Shown here: positions 6,689 to 15,581 of the stretch, in pieces
Layout: the number at the start of each line of letters is the position of its first letter
Position numbering within the stretch: the first letter of the stretch is position 1
Origin: an uncultured Lachnospiraceae bacterium
Lineage (GTDB): Bacteria; Bacillota; Clostridia; Lachnospirales; Lachnospiraceae
Length of the DNA stretch: 64,000 bases
Assembly: GCA_900316665.1 (NCBI GenBank)
Contig: ONDV01000003.1
Span: 1 to 64,000 of the forward strand
Direction: 5' to 3'
Position numbers and translations under genes: made by a program
The notes under the pieces: generated by a model
Seen by the model: the letters and a program-made list of their open reading frames with translations, nothing else
Told to the model about the DNA's origin: nothing
The model's database searches: none

Positions 6689-6997
6689 TTATGCGTTGAT
6701 CTTGTCGATCCTGATCTGAGTGAAACTCTGTCTGTGACCGTTTTTCTTGTGATATCCGGTCTTCGGCTTATATTTATAAACCGTGACCTTCTTGGCGCGA
6801 CCGTTTTTCATAACGGATGCTGTAACACTTGCGCCCTCAACAGTAGGATTTCCGATCTTTAACTCATCGCCACCTACAGCCAGAACTTCGTCAAAAGTAA
6901 CACTGTCTCCGGCTTCCTTGTCAAGCTTCTCTACTGCAAGGATATCTCCTTCAGATACCTTATACTGCTTACCGCCGGTTTTGATTATTGCGTACAT
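6689..6997 (-). CDS. rplU: 50S ribosomal protein L21
   Basis: L21 is a 23S-rRNA-binding protein. At 102 aa it has the usual length, with [14 protein letters not shown] at the start and the KRRQGHRQ-like end ([16 protein letters not shown]). It is first in the rplU-prp-rpmA unit. Its own promoter (7080-7108) and a structured 5' leader place the Shine-Dalgarno sequence next to a hairpin, which suggests translational or transcriptional control. Confidence 0.97.
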   Translation of the reverse strand: MYAIIKTGGKQYKVSEGDILAVEKLDKEAGDSVTFDEVLAVGGDELKIGNPTVEGASVTASVMKNGRAKKVTVYKYKPKTGYHKKNGHRQSFTQIRIDKINA

Positions 6998-7073
6998 TAT
7001 GTACCTCCATATAAAACGCCGGATATGGCGCTGTCAGTTATTGACAGACTTCTAACCTCTCCGTGCGAACACT
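6998..7073 (-). promoter_or_regulatory. Candidate L21 leader (ribosomal-protein leader RNA)
   Basis: The rplU 5' leader contains hairpin CTGTCA-ATAAC-TGACAG and then two mutually exclusive pairings: CGCC-ATATC-CGGCG, or CCATAT with ATATGG. The second arm of the latter runs into the GGAGG of rplU. An L21 leader family is established in low-GC Gram-positives at this position. Whether this sequence fits that family model is not tested here. Confidence 0.5.
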
Positions 7074-7079
7074 TTTGAT

Positions 7080-7108
7080 ATATTATCATAATAAGCTTAA
7101 TGAGTCAA
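7080..7108 (-). promoter_or_regulatory. Predicted promoter of rplU-prp-rpmA
   Basis: On the minus strand TTGACT (7103-7108), a 17-base spacer and TAATAT (7080-7085). The -35 lies over the last codons of the RNase gene. The start of transcription would fall near 7073. Confidence 0.65.
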
Positions 7109-8269
7109 CAACTGACTCAATGGCATAAGTCTCTTTTTTCTGGTCATCTCCAGAAGGCCGAGTTTTGTAAATCCAATCACATCCACATGAAACCAGTCTT
7201 CTCTTGTAAGATCTTTCATCAAATCAATTATCTTCTCTTCATCAGAAGAATCTCTCATCTTCAGAAAATCCACAATGATTATTCCCGACAGATTTCTTAT
7301 TTTCATCTGTCTCGCTATCTCTTCTGCTGCTTCTTTGTTTACAGCAAGAAAATCCTCATAACGGCTGCCCTTTGAAACATGACAGGCTGTATTCACGTCA
7401 ATGACATTCATGGCCTCTGTCTCGTCAATTACAATATCAGCCCCGCTCTTTAGATGCACTATCCTGTCTCCGGCATGATCCAGAACGCTTTGCAGGCAAT
7501 AGAGTTTTTTCAGAGGATAGTCATCTTTGTATTCGCGAAGAGGAAGAGAGGCCTTATGCCGTTTGTATTCTTCTATAAATTCTTTGTCATCTGAAATTAT
7601 CTCCGAAGCATCATTTGATGTCAGATGGAGAGCAAGATCCGATACGATTCCCAAAGGACGATATATAACAGATGAATCAGCTGATGTGGCAGCTTTTTTC
7701 AAAAGGTCTCTGTATTGAAATAAAAGATCCGAGCATTCATTTTTTAAATAATCAGTAGAAACATCAGCTGCATCAGTCCTTGTAATTACTGTCATGTCGT
7801 GAGGAACCAGATTCTCCAGCCCGTACTTTAGTTTTATATGATCTTCTTTACCTGTCTTTTTTGAGATATGAAGACCTCCAGGCTTATTTATTAAGATAAG
7901 ATGTCTGCTGTGAAGTGAAATCTCCGAAGACAGTGTCACATATTTACCTTTGACCTTTTCCCTTTTCTTTGATGCAAGAATTGTACTTCCCGTAATTTTT
8001 TTCCGGTCTCCGTGAAGAATTATTGCTTTATTAAGCTCGCTTCCGGAGATAAAAGCATTCTCGTTATCCTTAATAGATGCAAATGCAGCAGACGGAGAAG
8101 CAATCAGATCCGTTATTCTTGCAGCATAAACAGTACCTACAGGATCTGAATCCACAGGCTCTGCAGTAATAGAATCAGCGTGTCTTATATCAGACATAAT
8201 AAAAAGAAATCTGATATCAAGACCATTTACCGCAAGCCTTGTAACTACTGCTTTTTTTTCATTATTCAT
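7097..8269 (-). CDS. RNase E/G family ribonuclease
   Basis: A single-strand-specific endoribonuclease involved in rRNA maturation and mRNA decay. The 390-aa protein has an S1-like N-terminal part (about 35-120) and the catalytic core with the metal ligands Asp291 (NVIDVNTA) and Asp334 (IIIVDFLKM). It ends soon after the LGLLEMTRKKR motif and lacks the CPxCxG zinc-link that normally follows in RNase E/G. This makes it a short form, which may affect tetramer assembly. It overlaps hisI by 4 bases (ATGA) and so is translated with the histidine operon. Confidence 0.88.
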   Translation of the reverse strand: MNNEKKAVVTRLAVNGLDIRFLFIMSDIRHADSITAEPVDSDPVGTVYAARITDLIASPSAAFASIKDNENAFISGSELNKAIILHGDRKKITGSTILASKKREKVKGKYVTLSSEISLHSRHLILINKPGGLHISKKTGKEDHIKLKYGLENLVPHDMTVITRTDAADVSTDYLKNECSDLLFQYRDLLKKAATSADSSVIYRPLGIVSDLALHLTSNDASEIISDDKEFIEEYKRHKASLPLREYKDDYPLKKLYCLQSVLDHAGDRIVHLKSGADIVIDETEAMNVIDVNTACHVSKGSRYEDFLAVNKEAAEEIARQMKIRNLSGIIIVDFLKMRDSSDEEKIIDLMKDLTREDWFHVDVIGFTKLGLLEMTRKKRLMPLSQLLTH

Positions 8270-8682
8270 TTCTCACTCCAGGGAGATTGGACTGCTTTAT
8301 TTTGAGCGGATTCATCTTCGGGAAGAGATGTGATCTTATTGAAAAAACAAGTCCTGCTTCCTGTATGGCATGATACATCGCCTTCCTGATAGACAGCTGC
8401 AAGGATCGTATCTTTATCGCAGTCTGCGACCAGACTTTTTACATACTGGATGTTTCCGCTTGTGAGTCCTTTTACCCAAAGCTCCTTCCTTGATCTGGAA
8501 AAATAAGTCATTCTCCCGGTTTTAATAGTCATATTAAATGACTCTTCATTCATGTAGGCAAGCATCCTTACTTCCATGGTTTTTTCATCCTGCACAATAA
8601 CAGGGACAAGACCAAACGTATCAGTTTTCAGGTCATCCCATGAAAAGGCAGGATCAGGAAGCTTATATGTATGGACTTTCAT
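8266..8682 (-). CDS. hisI: Phosphoribosyl-AMP cyclohydrolase HisI
   Basis: This enzyme carries out the third step of histidine synthesis, hydrolysing PR-AMP. The 138-aa protein shows the zinc/magnesium motif DCDKD (about 87-91) and the family cysteines in GDVSCHTGSRTCFF. No HisE (PR-ATP pyrophosphohydrolase) domain is attached, unlike many HisIE fusions, so HisE must be elsewhere. It overlaps hisB by one base and the RNase gene by four. The C-terminal tail (about 20 residues) is poorly conserved. Confidence 0.95.
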   Translation of the reverse strand: MKVHTYKLPDPAFSWDDLKTDTFGLVPVIVQDEKTMEVRMLAYMNEESFNMTIKTGRMTYFSRSRKELWVKGLTSGNIQYVKSLVADCDKDTILAAVYQEGDVSCHTGSRTCFFNKITSLPEDESAQNKAVQSPWSEK

Positions 8683-9269
8683 CAGAGCGCCCCCTTTGTC
8701 GAAAGCACTCCGGATATCCTTTCATCTATAGATACGGCTTCCATAAGAGCCTTTGAGAAAGCCTTGAAGCTTGCTTCTATGATATGGTGAGCATTCTCTC
8801 CGGATATCTCGCGCAGATGGAGGTTCATCATAGCGCTGTATGAAAGGGCATAGAAAAATTCTTTTGTCATTTCCGTATCAAAACCACCCACTGACGGCAC
8901 GTTAAAGGTCTCGTCAAAGACAAGATAAGGCCTGTCGCAAAGATCTACGGCACACATAATAAGCGTCTCATCCATAGGAAGGACAGATGAACCGTATCTT
9001 CTGATACCGGCCTTTGATCCGAGAGCTTCCCTTATGGCCTGACCTATGACAATGCCTGTATCCTCAATAGTATGGTGGCAGTCTACGTTCAGATCCCCTG
9101 TACATTTTACATCGAGGTCAAAGAGTCCGTGTCTTGAGAAGGCTGACAGCATATGATCAAAGAAACCTATACCGGTATCAATGGAGGATTTACCCTTTCC
9201 ATCCAGATTTAATGTCACATCGATATTTGTCTCGTTTGTTTTTCTTTTAATAGTGGCAATTCGATCCAT
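8682..9269 (-). CDS. hisB: Imidazoleglycerol-phosphate dehydratase
   Basis: Dehydrates imidazole-glycerol phosphate to imidazole-acetol phosphate in the histidine pathway. The 195-aa monofunctional form has the two manganese-binding repeats, DCHHTIED (about 63-70) and AHHIIEASFKA (about 160-170). It lacks the histidinol-phosphatase domain found in enterobacterial HisB, as is usual in Firmicutes. Confidence 0.97.
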   Translation of the reverse strand: MDRIATIKRKTNETNIDVTLNLDGKGKSSIDTGIGFFDHMLSAFSRHGLFDLDVKCTGDLNVDCHHTIEDTGIVIGQAIREALGSKAGIRRYGSSVLPMDETLIMCAVDLCDRPYLVFDETFNVPSVGGFDTEMTKEFFYALSYSAMMNLHLREISGENAHHIIEASFKAFSKALMEAVSIDERISGVLSTKGAL

Positions 9270-9292
9270 AATAAAACCTCATGTGAAAAAAA

Positions 9293-10591
9293 TCACTTAT
9301 TTTCATCTTCGAATCTTACTCTTATGGAATTTGCATGCGCCGTCAGCTTCTCGCATTCAGCAAATTCAATCACGTCTTTATAGATATCATGAAGCGCGTC
9401 TTTTGAATAAGATATTACTGATGACTTCTTTATAAACTGATCTACCGAAAGAGCGGAGAAGAATTTTGCGGTTCCGTTGGTAGGAAGAACATGGTTTGGA
9501 CCGGCGAAATAATCTCCGAGCGGTTCGCTTGAATATTCACCAAGGAACATGGCTCCGGCATTTTTAATATGTGTCATTGTCTCCCACGGATCCCTGGTTA
9601 CTATCTCAAGGTGTTCTGATGCTATCTCGTTTACGGTATCAATAGCGTCGTCAATATTGTCGCATATCAGAAGATATCCGTAATTATCAAGTGATTTTTG
9701 AATTATATCGCGTCTTGAGAGTTTCGGAAGATAACCTTTGATCTCTTCATATACCTTGTCTGCAAAAGTCTCCGATGTCGTCACGAGTATAGCTGACGCC
9801 ATCTCATCATGCTCAGCCTGTGACAAAAGGTCCGCAGCTACAAAATGAGGATTAGCCGTTTCGTCGCAGAGTACCATGACCTCACTCGGTCCTGCGATGG
9901 AATCAATCGATACGACGCCGAATACTGCTTTTTTTGCAAGCGCTACGTAGATGTTTCCGGGACCTACGATCTTATCCACCTTGGGAATGGATTCTGTTCC
10001 ATAGGCAAGAGCTGCTATGGCCTGAGCACCGCCCGACTTGTAAATTCTGTCTACACCGGCTTCATGAGCAGCCACAAGAGTAGAAGGATATACCGTTCCG
10101 TCACTTTGAGCCGGAGTGATCATCACAATATCAGGGACACCTGCTGTCTTTGCAGGAACCACATTCATAAGGACGGATGAGGGATATACGGCTTTTCCGC
10201 CAGGCACATATACGCCTGCGTGCTCGACAGGAGTCACTCTCTGACCGAGAATAATGCCCTTATCTGTAGTAAACCAGCTGTTCTGAAGCTCCTTCTCATG
10301 AAATGTCCTTATATGTGAAAGAGCTTTCCTTATCACACGAATAAGCGACGGATCCACGAGCTTATATGCGTTTTCTATCTCCTCATCACTTACTCTTATA
10401 TTCTCTTTTGTAAGTTCCACATGATCAAATTTTTTTGCGTAATCAAAAAGAGCCTGGTCGCCGTTTTCTTTTACGTTATTGATTATTTCCTGTACGGCAG
10501 CTTCGTATTCTGAATAACTTGAAGGACTCCTCTTTAAAAGATTTTTAAGAATATCCTTTCTTGTGCTGTCATCAATATGTACCTTTTTCAT
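9293..10591 (-). CDS. hisD: Histidinol dehydrogenase
   Basis: Catalyses the last two oxidations, from L-histidinol to L-histidine, with NAD+ and a bound zinc. The full 432-aa length is present with the family blocks SGGAQAIAALAYGT, GPGNIYVALAKK, SIAGPSEVMVL, LLSQAEHDE (zinc and catalytic residues) and GPNHVLPT. It lies between hisG and hisB with gaps of about 22 bases. Confidence 0.98.
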   Translation of the reverse strand: MKKVHIDDSTRKDILKNLLKRSPSSYSEYEAAVQEIINNVKENGDQALFDYAKKFDHVELTKENIRVSDEEIENAYKLVDPSLIRVIRKALSHIRTFHEKELQNSWFTTDKGIILGQRVTPVEHAGVYVPGGKAVYPSSVLMNVVPAKTAGVPDIVMITPAQSDGTVYPSTLVAAHEAGVDRIYKSGGAQAIAALAYGTESIPKVDKIVGPGNIYVALAKKAVFGVVSIDSIAGPSEVMVLCDETANPHFVAADLLSQAEHDEMASAILVTTSETFADKVYEEIKGYLPKLSRRDIIQKSLDNYGYLLICDNIDDAIDTVNEIASEHLEIVTRDPWETMTHIKNAGAMFLGEYSSEPLGDYFAGPNHVLPTNGTAKFFSALSVDQFIKKSSVISYSKDALHDIYKDVIEFAECEKLTAHANSIRVRFEDENK

Positions 10592-10613
10592 TTTTTCTCC
10601 TTCATTAAAATAT

Positions 10614-11264
10614 TCAGGCCAGAGATTTTACAGCCTGCTCCATATCACGTATTATTTTTGTAATACGCTCATCTTCCATCCTCATCGATACCTGATTTAC
10701 AACCATTCGCGCACTTAAGGGACATACGGTCTCAAGGACTTCAAGACCGTTCTCTCTGAGTGTGGTACCGGTCTCAACTATATCACATATTACTTCGGAA
10801 AGTCCTACGATCGGAGCAAGTTCTATTGAACCGTTCAGTTTTATTATCTCAACTGTCTGGTGCTTCTTGTTGTAAAAATAGTCACGGGCTATCCTGGGAT
10901 ATTTCGTGGCGACCCTTATCATCTCCCTGTGTTTCAGAAGCTCAGCGGAACTTTTTGGACCGGCTATGCACATATTGCATTTTCCGAATCCGAGATCAAG
11001 AACCTCGTAAATATTTCTGTTCTCTTCAAGTATGGTATCTTCTCCGACTATGCCGATATCGGCAGCTCCGTATTCCACATAAGTCGGAACATCAGGTCCT
11101 TTTGCAAGAAAGAACCTGACTTTTTTCTCATCATTTGTAAAAATCAGCTTCCTGGTATCATTTTTCATCTCATCACAGGGAAGACCTATAAGATCAAAAG
11201 CCTTCATTGCGGATTTTGCCAGTCTTCCCTTGCCAAGAGCAATCGTCAGATATCTGTCTTTCAT
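10614..11264 (-). CDS. hisG: ATP phosphoribosyltransferase, short form (HisG-S)
   Basis: Catalyses the committed step of histidine synthesis, condensing ATP with PRPP. The 216-aa short form lacks the C-terminal regulatory ACT-like domain and needs HisZ, whose gene lies directly upstream and overlaps by 4 bases. GKGRL at the start, the [10 protein letters not shown] motif and the PRPP-loop segment ([14 protein letters not shown]) identify it. Confidence 0.97.
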   Translation of the reverse strand: MKDRYLTIALGKGRLAKSAMKAFDLIGLPCDEMKNDTRKLIFTNDEKKVRFFLAKGPDVPTYVEYGAADIGIVGEDTILEENRNIYEVLDLGFGKCNMCIAGPKSSAELLKHREMIRVATKYPRIARDYFYNKKHQTVEIIKLNGSIELAPIVGLSEVICDIVETGTTLRENGLEVLETVCPLSARMVVNQVSMRMEDERITKIIRDMEQAVKSLA

Positions 11265-12442
11265 TTCATTCCTCTCATTACTATAAAATCAGAATCCGTG
11301 TATTCTGATTTTATCTCATTAAATAAGCTGTCCGATTCAGCCAGAACAATTTCTGCCGGAATACCTTTGTCTCTCAGCTCATCGGCTTTTTTAATGGCAT
11401 CTTCTTTTCTTTCTTCGGTATATATTATTACGGTCTTGCCGTCATTTATTTTTACCGGGATTTGTTGTCTTTCGATCGCACTGATAAGAAGATCAAGTGA
11501 AAAAGCAAAACCAATGGCGGGTGAATTTCTGCCGAATTCATGGAGAAGGCTGTCATATCTGCCGCCTCTTAATATAGCTTCTCCGCTGCCGTAGGTATAT
11601 GCTGAAAAAATAATGCCTGTATAGTAGCTGAAGCTCTTTATTTGTCCGAAATCAAATGACACATGTCTCGAGCAGCCGTATATTTTTAGTAGTTCCTTTA
11701 ATTCTAAAAGATGTGATAAATAAGAACTGAGATCCGGATAATCTGCTGCCAGAGAAAGGTAAGAATCAATCTCATCTTCCGAGCCTGAAGGCTTGAATAT
11801 ATTAAAGAGTTCCATAATCTTATCGCTAATGTTTTTGGATTTCAAAAATTCTCTCAGACCGAAGAAATTTCTGTTCCTTATAAGATTCTCACACTCAAAG
11901 GCATCATCATCATTCAGACCGGCCTCTCTTATAAGAACTCCGAATATACCTGAATGTGACAGACTTATCCTGAAATCATTAATTCCGGCAGAATGGATCA
12001 TACGAGATACAAGGCTTATAATCTCAGCGTCTTCATCTATGGAACCATTTCCTATAAGCTCTGCCCCGATCTGAGTGTATTCTCTGAGACGGCCCTGGTT
12101 CTGGTCATTATTATGAAAGACAGAGCCCTGATATGAGAAACGTCCCGGTCTTTTCTCATCATTAAAGTATGTGGATGCCGCCCTCGCTACGCTAGGCGTG
12201 AAATCCGGACGAAGCACTATGGTATTTCCTTCTCTGTCAAAGAATTTATACAGTTCTCTTGAAGGAGTAGTACCGATCTCTTTTCCGAATATATCGAAAT
12301 ATTCGACTGTGGGCGTTACGATCTCATCATAACCGTACAATGACAGAGTGTTCATCAGCCTGTCCCTGATGACCTGCCGTCTTTTACATTCCTCTCTGTA
12401 AATATCTCTGTAACCTTCAGGGATATGTAATAACTTATTCAT
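11261..12442 (-). CDS. hisZ: ATP phosphoribosyltransferase regulatory subunit HisZ
   Basis: HisZ is a catalytically inert relative of histidyl-tRNA synthetase. It forms a complex with short HisG and gives histidine feedback control. The 393-aa protein has class II synthetase motif 2-like ([14 protein letters not shown]) and motif 3-like ([14 protein letters not shown]) regions. It ends without a true anticodon-binding domain. It is first in the operon, behind a strong promoter (12508-12537). HisS is the main alternative, but pairing with HisG-S and the divergent motifs favour HisZ. Confidence 0.93.
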   Translation of the reverse strand: MNKLLHIPEGYRDIYREECKRRQVIRDRLMNTLSLYGYDEIVTPTVEYFDIFGKEIGTTPSRELYKFFDREGNTIVLRPDFTPSVARAASTYFNDEKRPGRFSYQGSVFHNNDQNQGRLREYTQIGAELIGNGSIDEDAEIISLVSRMIHSAGINDFRISLSHSGIFGVLIREAGLNDDDAFECENLIRNRNFFGLREFLKSKNISDKIMELFNIFKPSGSEDEIDSYLSLAADYPDLSSYLSHLLELKELLKIYGCSRHVSFDFGQIKSFSYYTGIIFSAYTYGSGEAILRGGRYDSLLHEFGRNSPAIGFAFSLDLLISAIERQQIPVKINDGKTVIIYTEERKEDAIKKADELRDKGIPAEIVLAESDSLFNEIKSEYTDSDFIVMRGMK

Positions 12443-12507
12443 ATCATCTCCATAGTTTTACTTTAGCGTGCTAATGCGTTATCATGCTACTATATTAAAC
12501 AATCTGA

Positions 12508-12537
12508 ATTATACCATATATAGGATATGAGTGTCAA
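12508..12537 (-). promoter_or_regulatory. Predicted his operon promoter
   Basis: On the minus strand a perfect TTGACA (12532-12537), an 18-base spacer and a perfect TATAAT (12508-12513). The leader to hisZ is only about 60 bases and contains no T-box-like or attenuator-like structure that I can recognise. Confidence 0.8.
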
Positions 12538-12559
12538 AAAAATCCGGTCTGCATCAGAC
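12536..12559 (-). terminator. Weak terminator at the end of recU
   Basis: GTCTG-ATG-CAGAC overlaps the recU stop codon and is followed, after four bases, by seven T. The T-run overlaps the -35 box of the his promoter. Confidence 0.4.
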
Positions 12560-13096
12560 ATCCCCGCATCTCCGGTCAAGATCTTTCTGTATCATGTCTA
12601 GATATGGAACCATGGCATCGCTCTCTGACTCAAAAAAATAATCCGAATCCAGTTCATTGATTCGAAAGCTCTTCCTGCCATTAAAATTCGCTCCCCTCTC
12701 CCAGAACGATTCAGCCAGATCGAGAGTCAGATAATAATATTCATTCCTTGTGGAAAAATAGATAAGGAAGAAAGAAATCCCATCCTGTTCTTCAAAATCT
12801 CTCATGAAATCCAGCTGATGTCTGTGAATATTTTGAAGCGGAAAAGTATCCGACTTGCATTCTTTTGCGTCAAAGCAGACAGGGATTCCCTGTACGGCTC
12901 CTATATAGTCTACCGTACTTTTCTGGTCAAAATAAGCAAGTGTAATATGCCTGCTCTCTTTATCTATATTGACCGGGGTGATAGGAGTAGGAATTTTCTG
13001 TATAAGAGCCAGGTGCTCTTTTCTGTAATATTCGTTTGTGCGGTTAATATATTCTTCAAGGGAGGAACCCCTGAGACCTCTGGACTTATATGACAT
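12554..13096 (-). CDS. recU: Holliday junction resolvase RecU
   Basis: RecU replaces RuvC in Firmicutes. It cuts the junctions moved by RuvAB and works in recombination repair and chromosome segregation. The 180-aa protein contains the nuclease-fold core TVDYIGAVQG-CFDAKECK (about 62-82) with the metal-binding Asp, Asp and Glu-Lys residues. In Bacillus it neighbours ponA; here it follows a pseudouridine synthase by two bases. The partner genes ruvA and ruvB are at 33997-35615. Confidence 0.93.
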   Translation of the reverse strand: MSYKSRGLRGSSLEEYINRTNEYYRKEHLALIQKIPTPITPVNIDKESRHITLAYFDQKSTVDYIGAVQGIPVCFDAKECKSDTFPLQNIHRHQLDFMRDFEEQDGISFFLIYFSTRNEYYYLTLDLAESFWERGANFNGRKSFRINELDSDYFFESESDAMVPYLDMIQKDLDRRCGDV

Positions 13097-13098
13097 AA

Positions 13099-14082
13099 TC
13101 AGCTCATTAATTTATCAAATACAGCTGGTGGTTCTGCAGTTACATCTATGTTAAGGCTGTCTATCTTCAGTTTGTAGGAGTGAAGCAGCTGATGACGGAT
13201 GTCAGTCATGCTGTAGTATTTCATATCCAGAGACCTGTTTCCATACTTGGGATCAAAAAGCACAGGAAACCCAAAGGAAGAAAGCGAGCATCTGATCTGA
13301 TGAGATCTGCCTGTATGGATCTCTACCAGCAAAAGATCCAGACCATGATTTCTTTTAAGCAGAGTCACATCTTCAGACATATCCAGTCCTCCCTTTATAT
13401 GATCAGGATACCATACTGACAGATTAGTCCTCGTGTCCTTAATAAGAGAACCTCCAATATGCAGCTTCTGATTGTCCGGAAGAGTCCGATCCTCATCATG
13501 AACAATACAAAGATATTTCTTTTCGACTTCACGGGAGGAAATAAGTTTTGAAGTTTCTGCAATACCGTCCCTGGTCTTGCCAAAAAGCATTATTCCGGAA
13601 GTGTTTCGGTCAAGCCTGTTTATAATTGAGGGATGAAACCGTCTGAGCTGAGCGGCAGTGATCTGACCTTTTGAAAGCATATATGCGATAAGCTTTTCAT
13701 TTACTGAAGACAGATCCCGGCTGTCCTTCTGCGACAGCTCGCCGGGAAGCTTATTTATTATTATTAAGTCGCGGTTTTCAAATAATATCCTCTTCTCTAA
13801 TCCCATGAGTTCTTTTTCAGAGATATGATATTTGTTCAAAGACTTATCATCAGGGACATATTCCCCGGCAAATTTGTTGTAGGTATCATCGGAGAACCAT
13901 ATCTTTATCACATCTCCGCTCTTTAATATCTCTTTCCCGTCAGCTCTGGAACCGTTCAGATCAATATTCTTTTTTCTAAGCATCTTATAAATAAATGAAT
14001 CGGCCGCATTTGGAAGAAGTTTGCGAAGAAAATTTATAAGTCTGCCTCCGCTTTCTATATCTTCTACTTTAATTTCTTTCAT
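13099..14082 (-). CDS. RluA-family pseudouridine synthase
   Basis: Converts uridine to pseudouridine in rRNA or tRNA. The 327-aa protein has an S4-like RNA-binding domain at residues 12-70 and the RluA catalytic motif NRLDRNTSG with Asp158 as nucleophile. The later GRSHQIR motif fits the RluC/RluD group. The target site cannot be told from sequence alone. It overlaps the HAD gene by 4 bases, so the two are probably translationally coupled. Confidence 0.92.
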   Translation of the reverse strand: MKEIKVEDIESGGRLINFLRKLLPNAADSFIYKMLRKKNIDLNGSRADGKEILKSGDVIKIWFSDDTYNKFAGEYVPDDKSLNKYHISEKELMGLEKRILFENRDLIIINKLPGELSQKDSRDLSSVNEKLIAYMLSKGQITAAQLRRFHPSIINRLDRNTSGIMLFGKTRDGIAETSKLISSREVEKKYLCIVHDEDRTLPDNQKLHIGGSLIKDTRTNLSVWYPDHIKGGLDMSEDVTLLKRNHGLDLLLVEIHTGRSHQIRCSLSSFGFPVLFDPKYGNRSLDMKYYSMTDIRHQLLHSYKLKIDSLNIDVTAEPPAVFDKLMS

Positions 14083-14756
14083 GATATTACCTTTATTTCT
14101 CTGAAATCATCTATCATATAAAGAGATAATTTTTGCTTATCCAAAAAATGATCTTTTGTGTACCTGTCATCGATCCCGATTACATCACAGCCGGCAGCTT
14201 TTGAAGCCATAATGCCCTGCAGAGTGTCTTCGAAAACCAGACACTTCTTTGGATCAACATTAAGTCTCTCAGCTGCCATTATATATATATCAGGAGCCGG
14301 TTTGCCTGATTTGATATCATCCGACGTTATTATGACATCAAACTGCTGCAAAAGCTTATGAGCCGAAAGACAGGCGCTGACAAGAAATCGGGAATTACTT
14401 GTACAGAGAGCTGACGGTATTCGCCTTGAAAAAATTTCCTTCAGAAATTCCAATGCACCGGGCTTCATGCCAATCTTATAACGGTATTCATCTCTTGCCA
14501 TATCGTTCCATTCATTCATAAGTTCTTCCGGCGAATCTGAAAGAGCGAAAGTCTTCTTGAAATAAAGAGCAGTCTCATACATACTCATTCCGGATATTTT
14601 AAGCTGGAGTCCGTCAGGAACGCTTAGGTTTCTCTTATGCAAAAAATGATAGTCTATACCCTTCCACATTCCCATGGAATCCACAAGAGTACCATCCAGG
14701 TCAAAAAGGAATGCGCTGTAGTCGCTCAGTTTTATCATATGCAGAGAAGAATCCAT
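14079..14756 (-). CDS. HAD-superfamily phosphatase / phosphoglucomutase-like
   Basis: Soluble phosphotransferase or phosphatase of HAD subfamily IA. The 225-aa protein shows motif I FDLDGTLVDS (nucleophile Asp19, acid/base Asp21), a helical cap domain (about 25-90), motif II TSN (about 122), the motif III lysine in SGKPAPD and the acidic motif IV FEDTLQGI. This set fits beta-phosphoglucomutase-like enzymes and sugar-phosphate phosphatases. The substrate is not predictable. ATG 14756 follows AGGAG by 10 bases. Confidence 0.88.
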   Translation of the reverse strand: MDSSLHMIKLSDYSAFLFDLDGTLVDSMGMWKGIDYHFLHKRNLSVPDGLQLKISGMSMYETALYFKKTFALSDSPEELMNEWNDMARDEYRYKIGMKPGALEFLKEIFSRRIPSALCTSNSRFLVSACLSAHKLLQQFDVIITSDDIKSGKPAPDIYIMAAERLNVDPKKCLVFEDTLQGIMASKAAGCDVIGIDDRYTKDHFLDKQKLSLYMIDDFREIKVIS

Positions 14757-14784
14757 ATTAAGAATACTCCTATATAATTACAGA

Positions 14785-14811
14785 ATAAAAAAGAGGGCAT
14801 GTCCTGCCCTC
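14785..14811 (-). terminator. Rho-independent terminator ending the yicC-coaD operon
   Basis: On the minus strand an AGAGGGCA/TGCCCTCT stem with a five-base loop is followed by six T, 7 bases after the stop codon of the coiled-coil gene. Confidence 0.88.
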
Positions 14812-14817
14812 TACCTG

Positions 14818-15579
14818 TTATCTTTTTTCAAAAAAACCTGCAGGAACTTCTACTGAATCCGAATCTTTCTTTTCATCAGAACCGTCAGCTTTATCATTGT
14901 CCGGCTTTTCTTCAGTGTCTTTTCGCATATCATACGGTTCTGCATTTTCATCCTCGGAAGAATCCGCAGCAGTATTTGATTCAGACACATCATGCACAGT
15001 AGGTGAAGCGCCGTCAGAACTGTCAGCAGCCGATGCGCTTATTGCCTCAAGTTCTCCCCTGTTTGAATCAACAGTGTTAAGTATAGACTGCATCTTTTTT
15101 ATAAAAGCTTCATTTCTGGACTTGGCGACATCAATTGAATCTGTAAGAACTGACTGTATATTTTCAAGAAGATGATCAGTATATTCAATCGCGGAAGACC
15201 TGATATCATCAGCTTCGGCAGCGGCCTCATTTACAGTAGTCTGGGCATTTCTCTCGGCGATCATAATTACTTCATTTGCCTTTGCATATGCTTCCTGCAT
15301 GATCTGATGTTCCGACAGGAGCTGTTTCGTCTGCTCCTCAGCCTGCTTGATCATATTCTTGGCCTTATTCTCGGCATCGCTTATAATTGCATCTCTATTT
15401 GCTATAAGGCGCTTATATCTCTTGATTTCCTCAGGTGTGGCAGTTTTAAGGTCTTCAAGATATTCTTCCAGCTTGTCGCGGTTCAGAACTATCTTCTGAC
15501 TGGAGAAAGCCGCCGGTCTGCCTTCTTCTTCGATGAAAGTCTCAATCTCTTCGATAATTTCTTCAATTGTAGATGTCAT
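14818..15579 (-). CDS. DivIVA-like coiled-coil protein, acidic tail
   Basis: A 253-aa soluble protein of uncertain function. After a short N-terminal region (about 1-35), residues 40-170 form a long coiled coil rich in Ala, Glu and Lys (ENKAKNMIKQAEEQTKQL is typical). Residues 180-250 are a low-complexity acidic, Asp/Ser/Glu-rich tail. The heptad-rich part resembles DivIVA or ATP-synthase b-type helices, and such proteins are often annotated that way. There is no membrane segment. Position after coaD recurs in Clostridia as far as I know. ATG 15579 has a GAGG 8 bases upstream; a TTG two codons earlier overlaps the coaD stop and is less likely. Confidence 0.7.
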   Translation of the reverse strand: MTSTIEEIIEEIETFIEEEGRPAAFSSQKIVLNRDKLEEYLEDLKTATPEEIKRYKRLIANRDAIISDAENKAKNMIKQAEEQTKQLLSEHQIMQEAYAKANEVIMIAERNAQTTVNEAAAEADDIRSSAIEYTDHLLENIQSVLTDSIDVAKSRNEAFIKKMQSILNTVDSNRGELEAISASAADSSDGASPTVHDVSESNTAADSSEDENAEPYDMRKDTEEKPDNDKADGSDEKKDSDSVEVPAGFFEKR

Positions 15580-15581
15580 TG

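Noticed and set aside
10860-11594. 244-aa plus-strand ORF opposite hisG/hisZ
   Set aside because: Antisense to two clear genes, composition typical of reverse-complement frames and no family features.
12443-12507. T-box or histidine attenuator ahead of hisZ
   Set aside because: The leader is too short and has no T-box sequence or run of His codons with a terminator.
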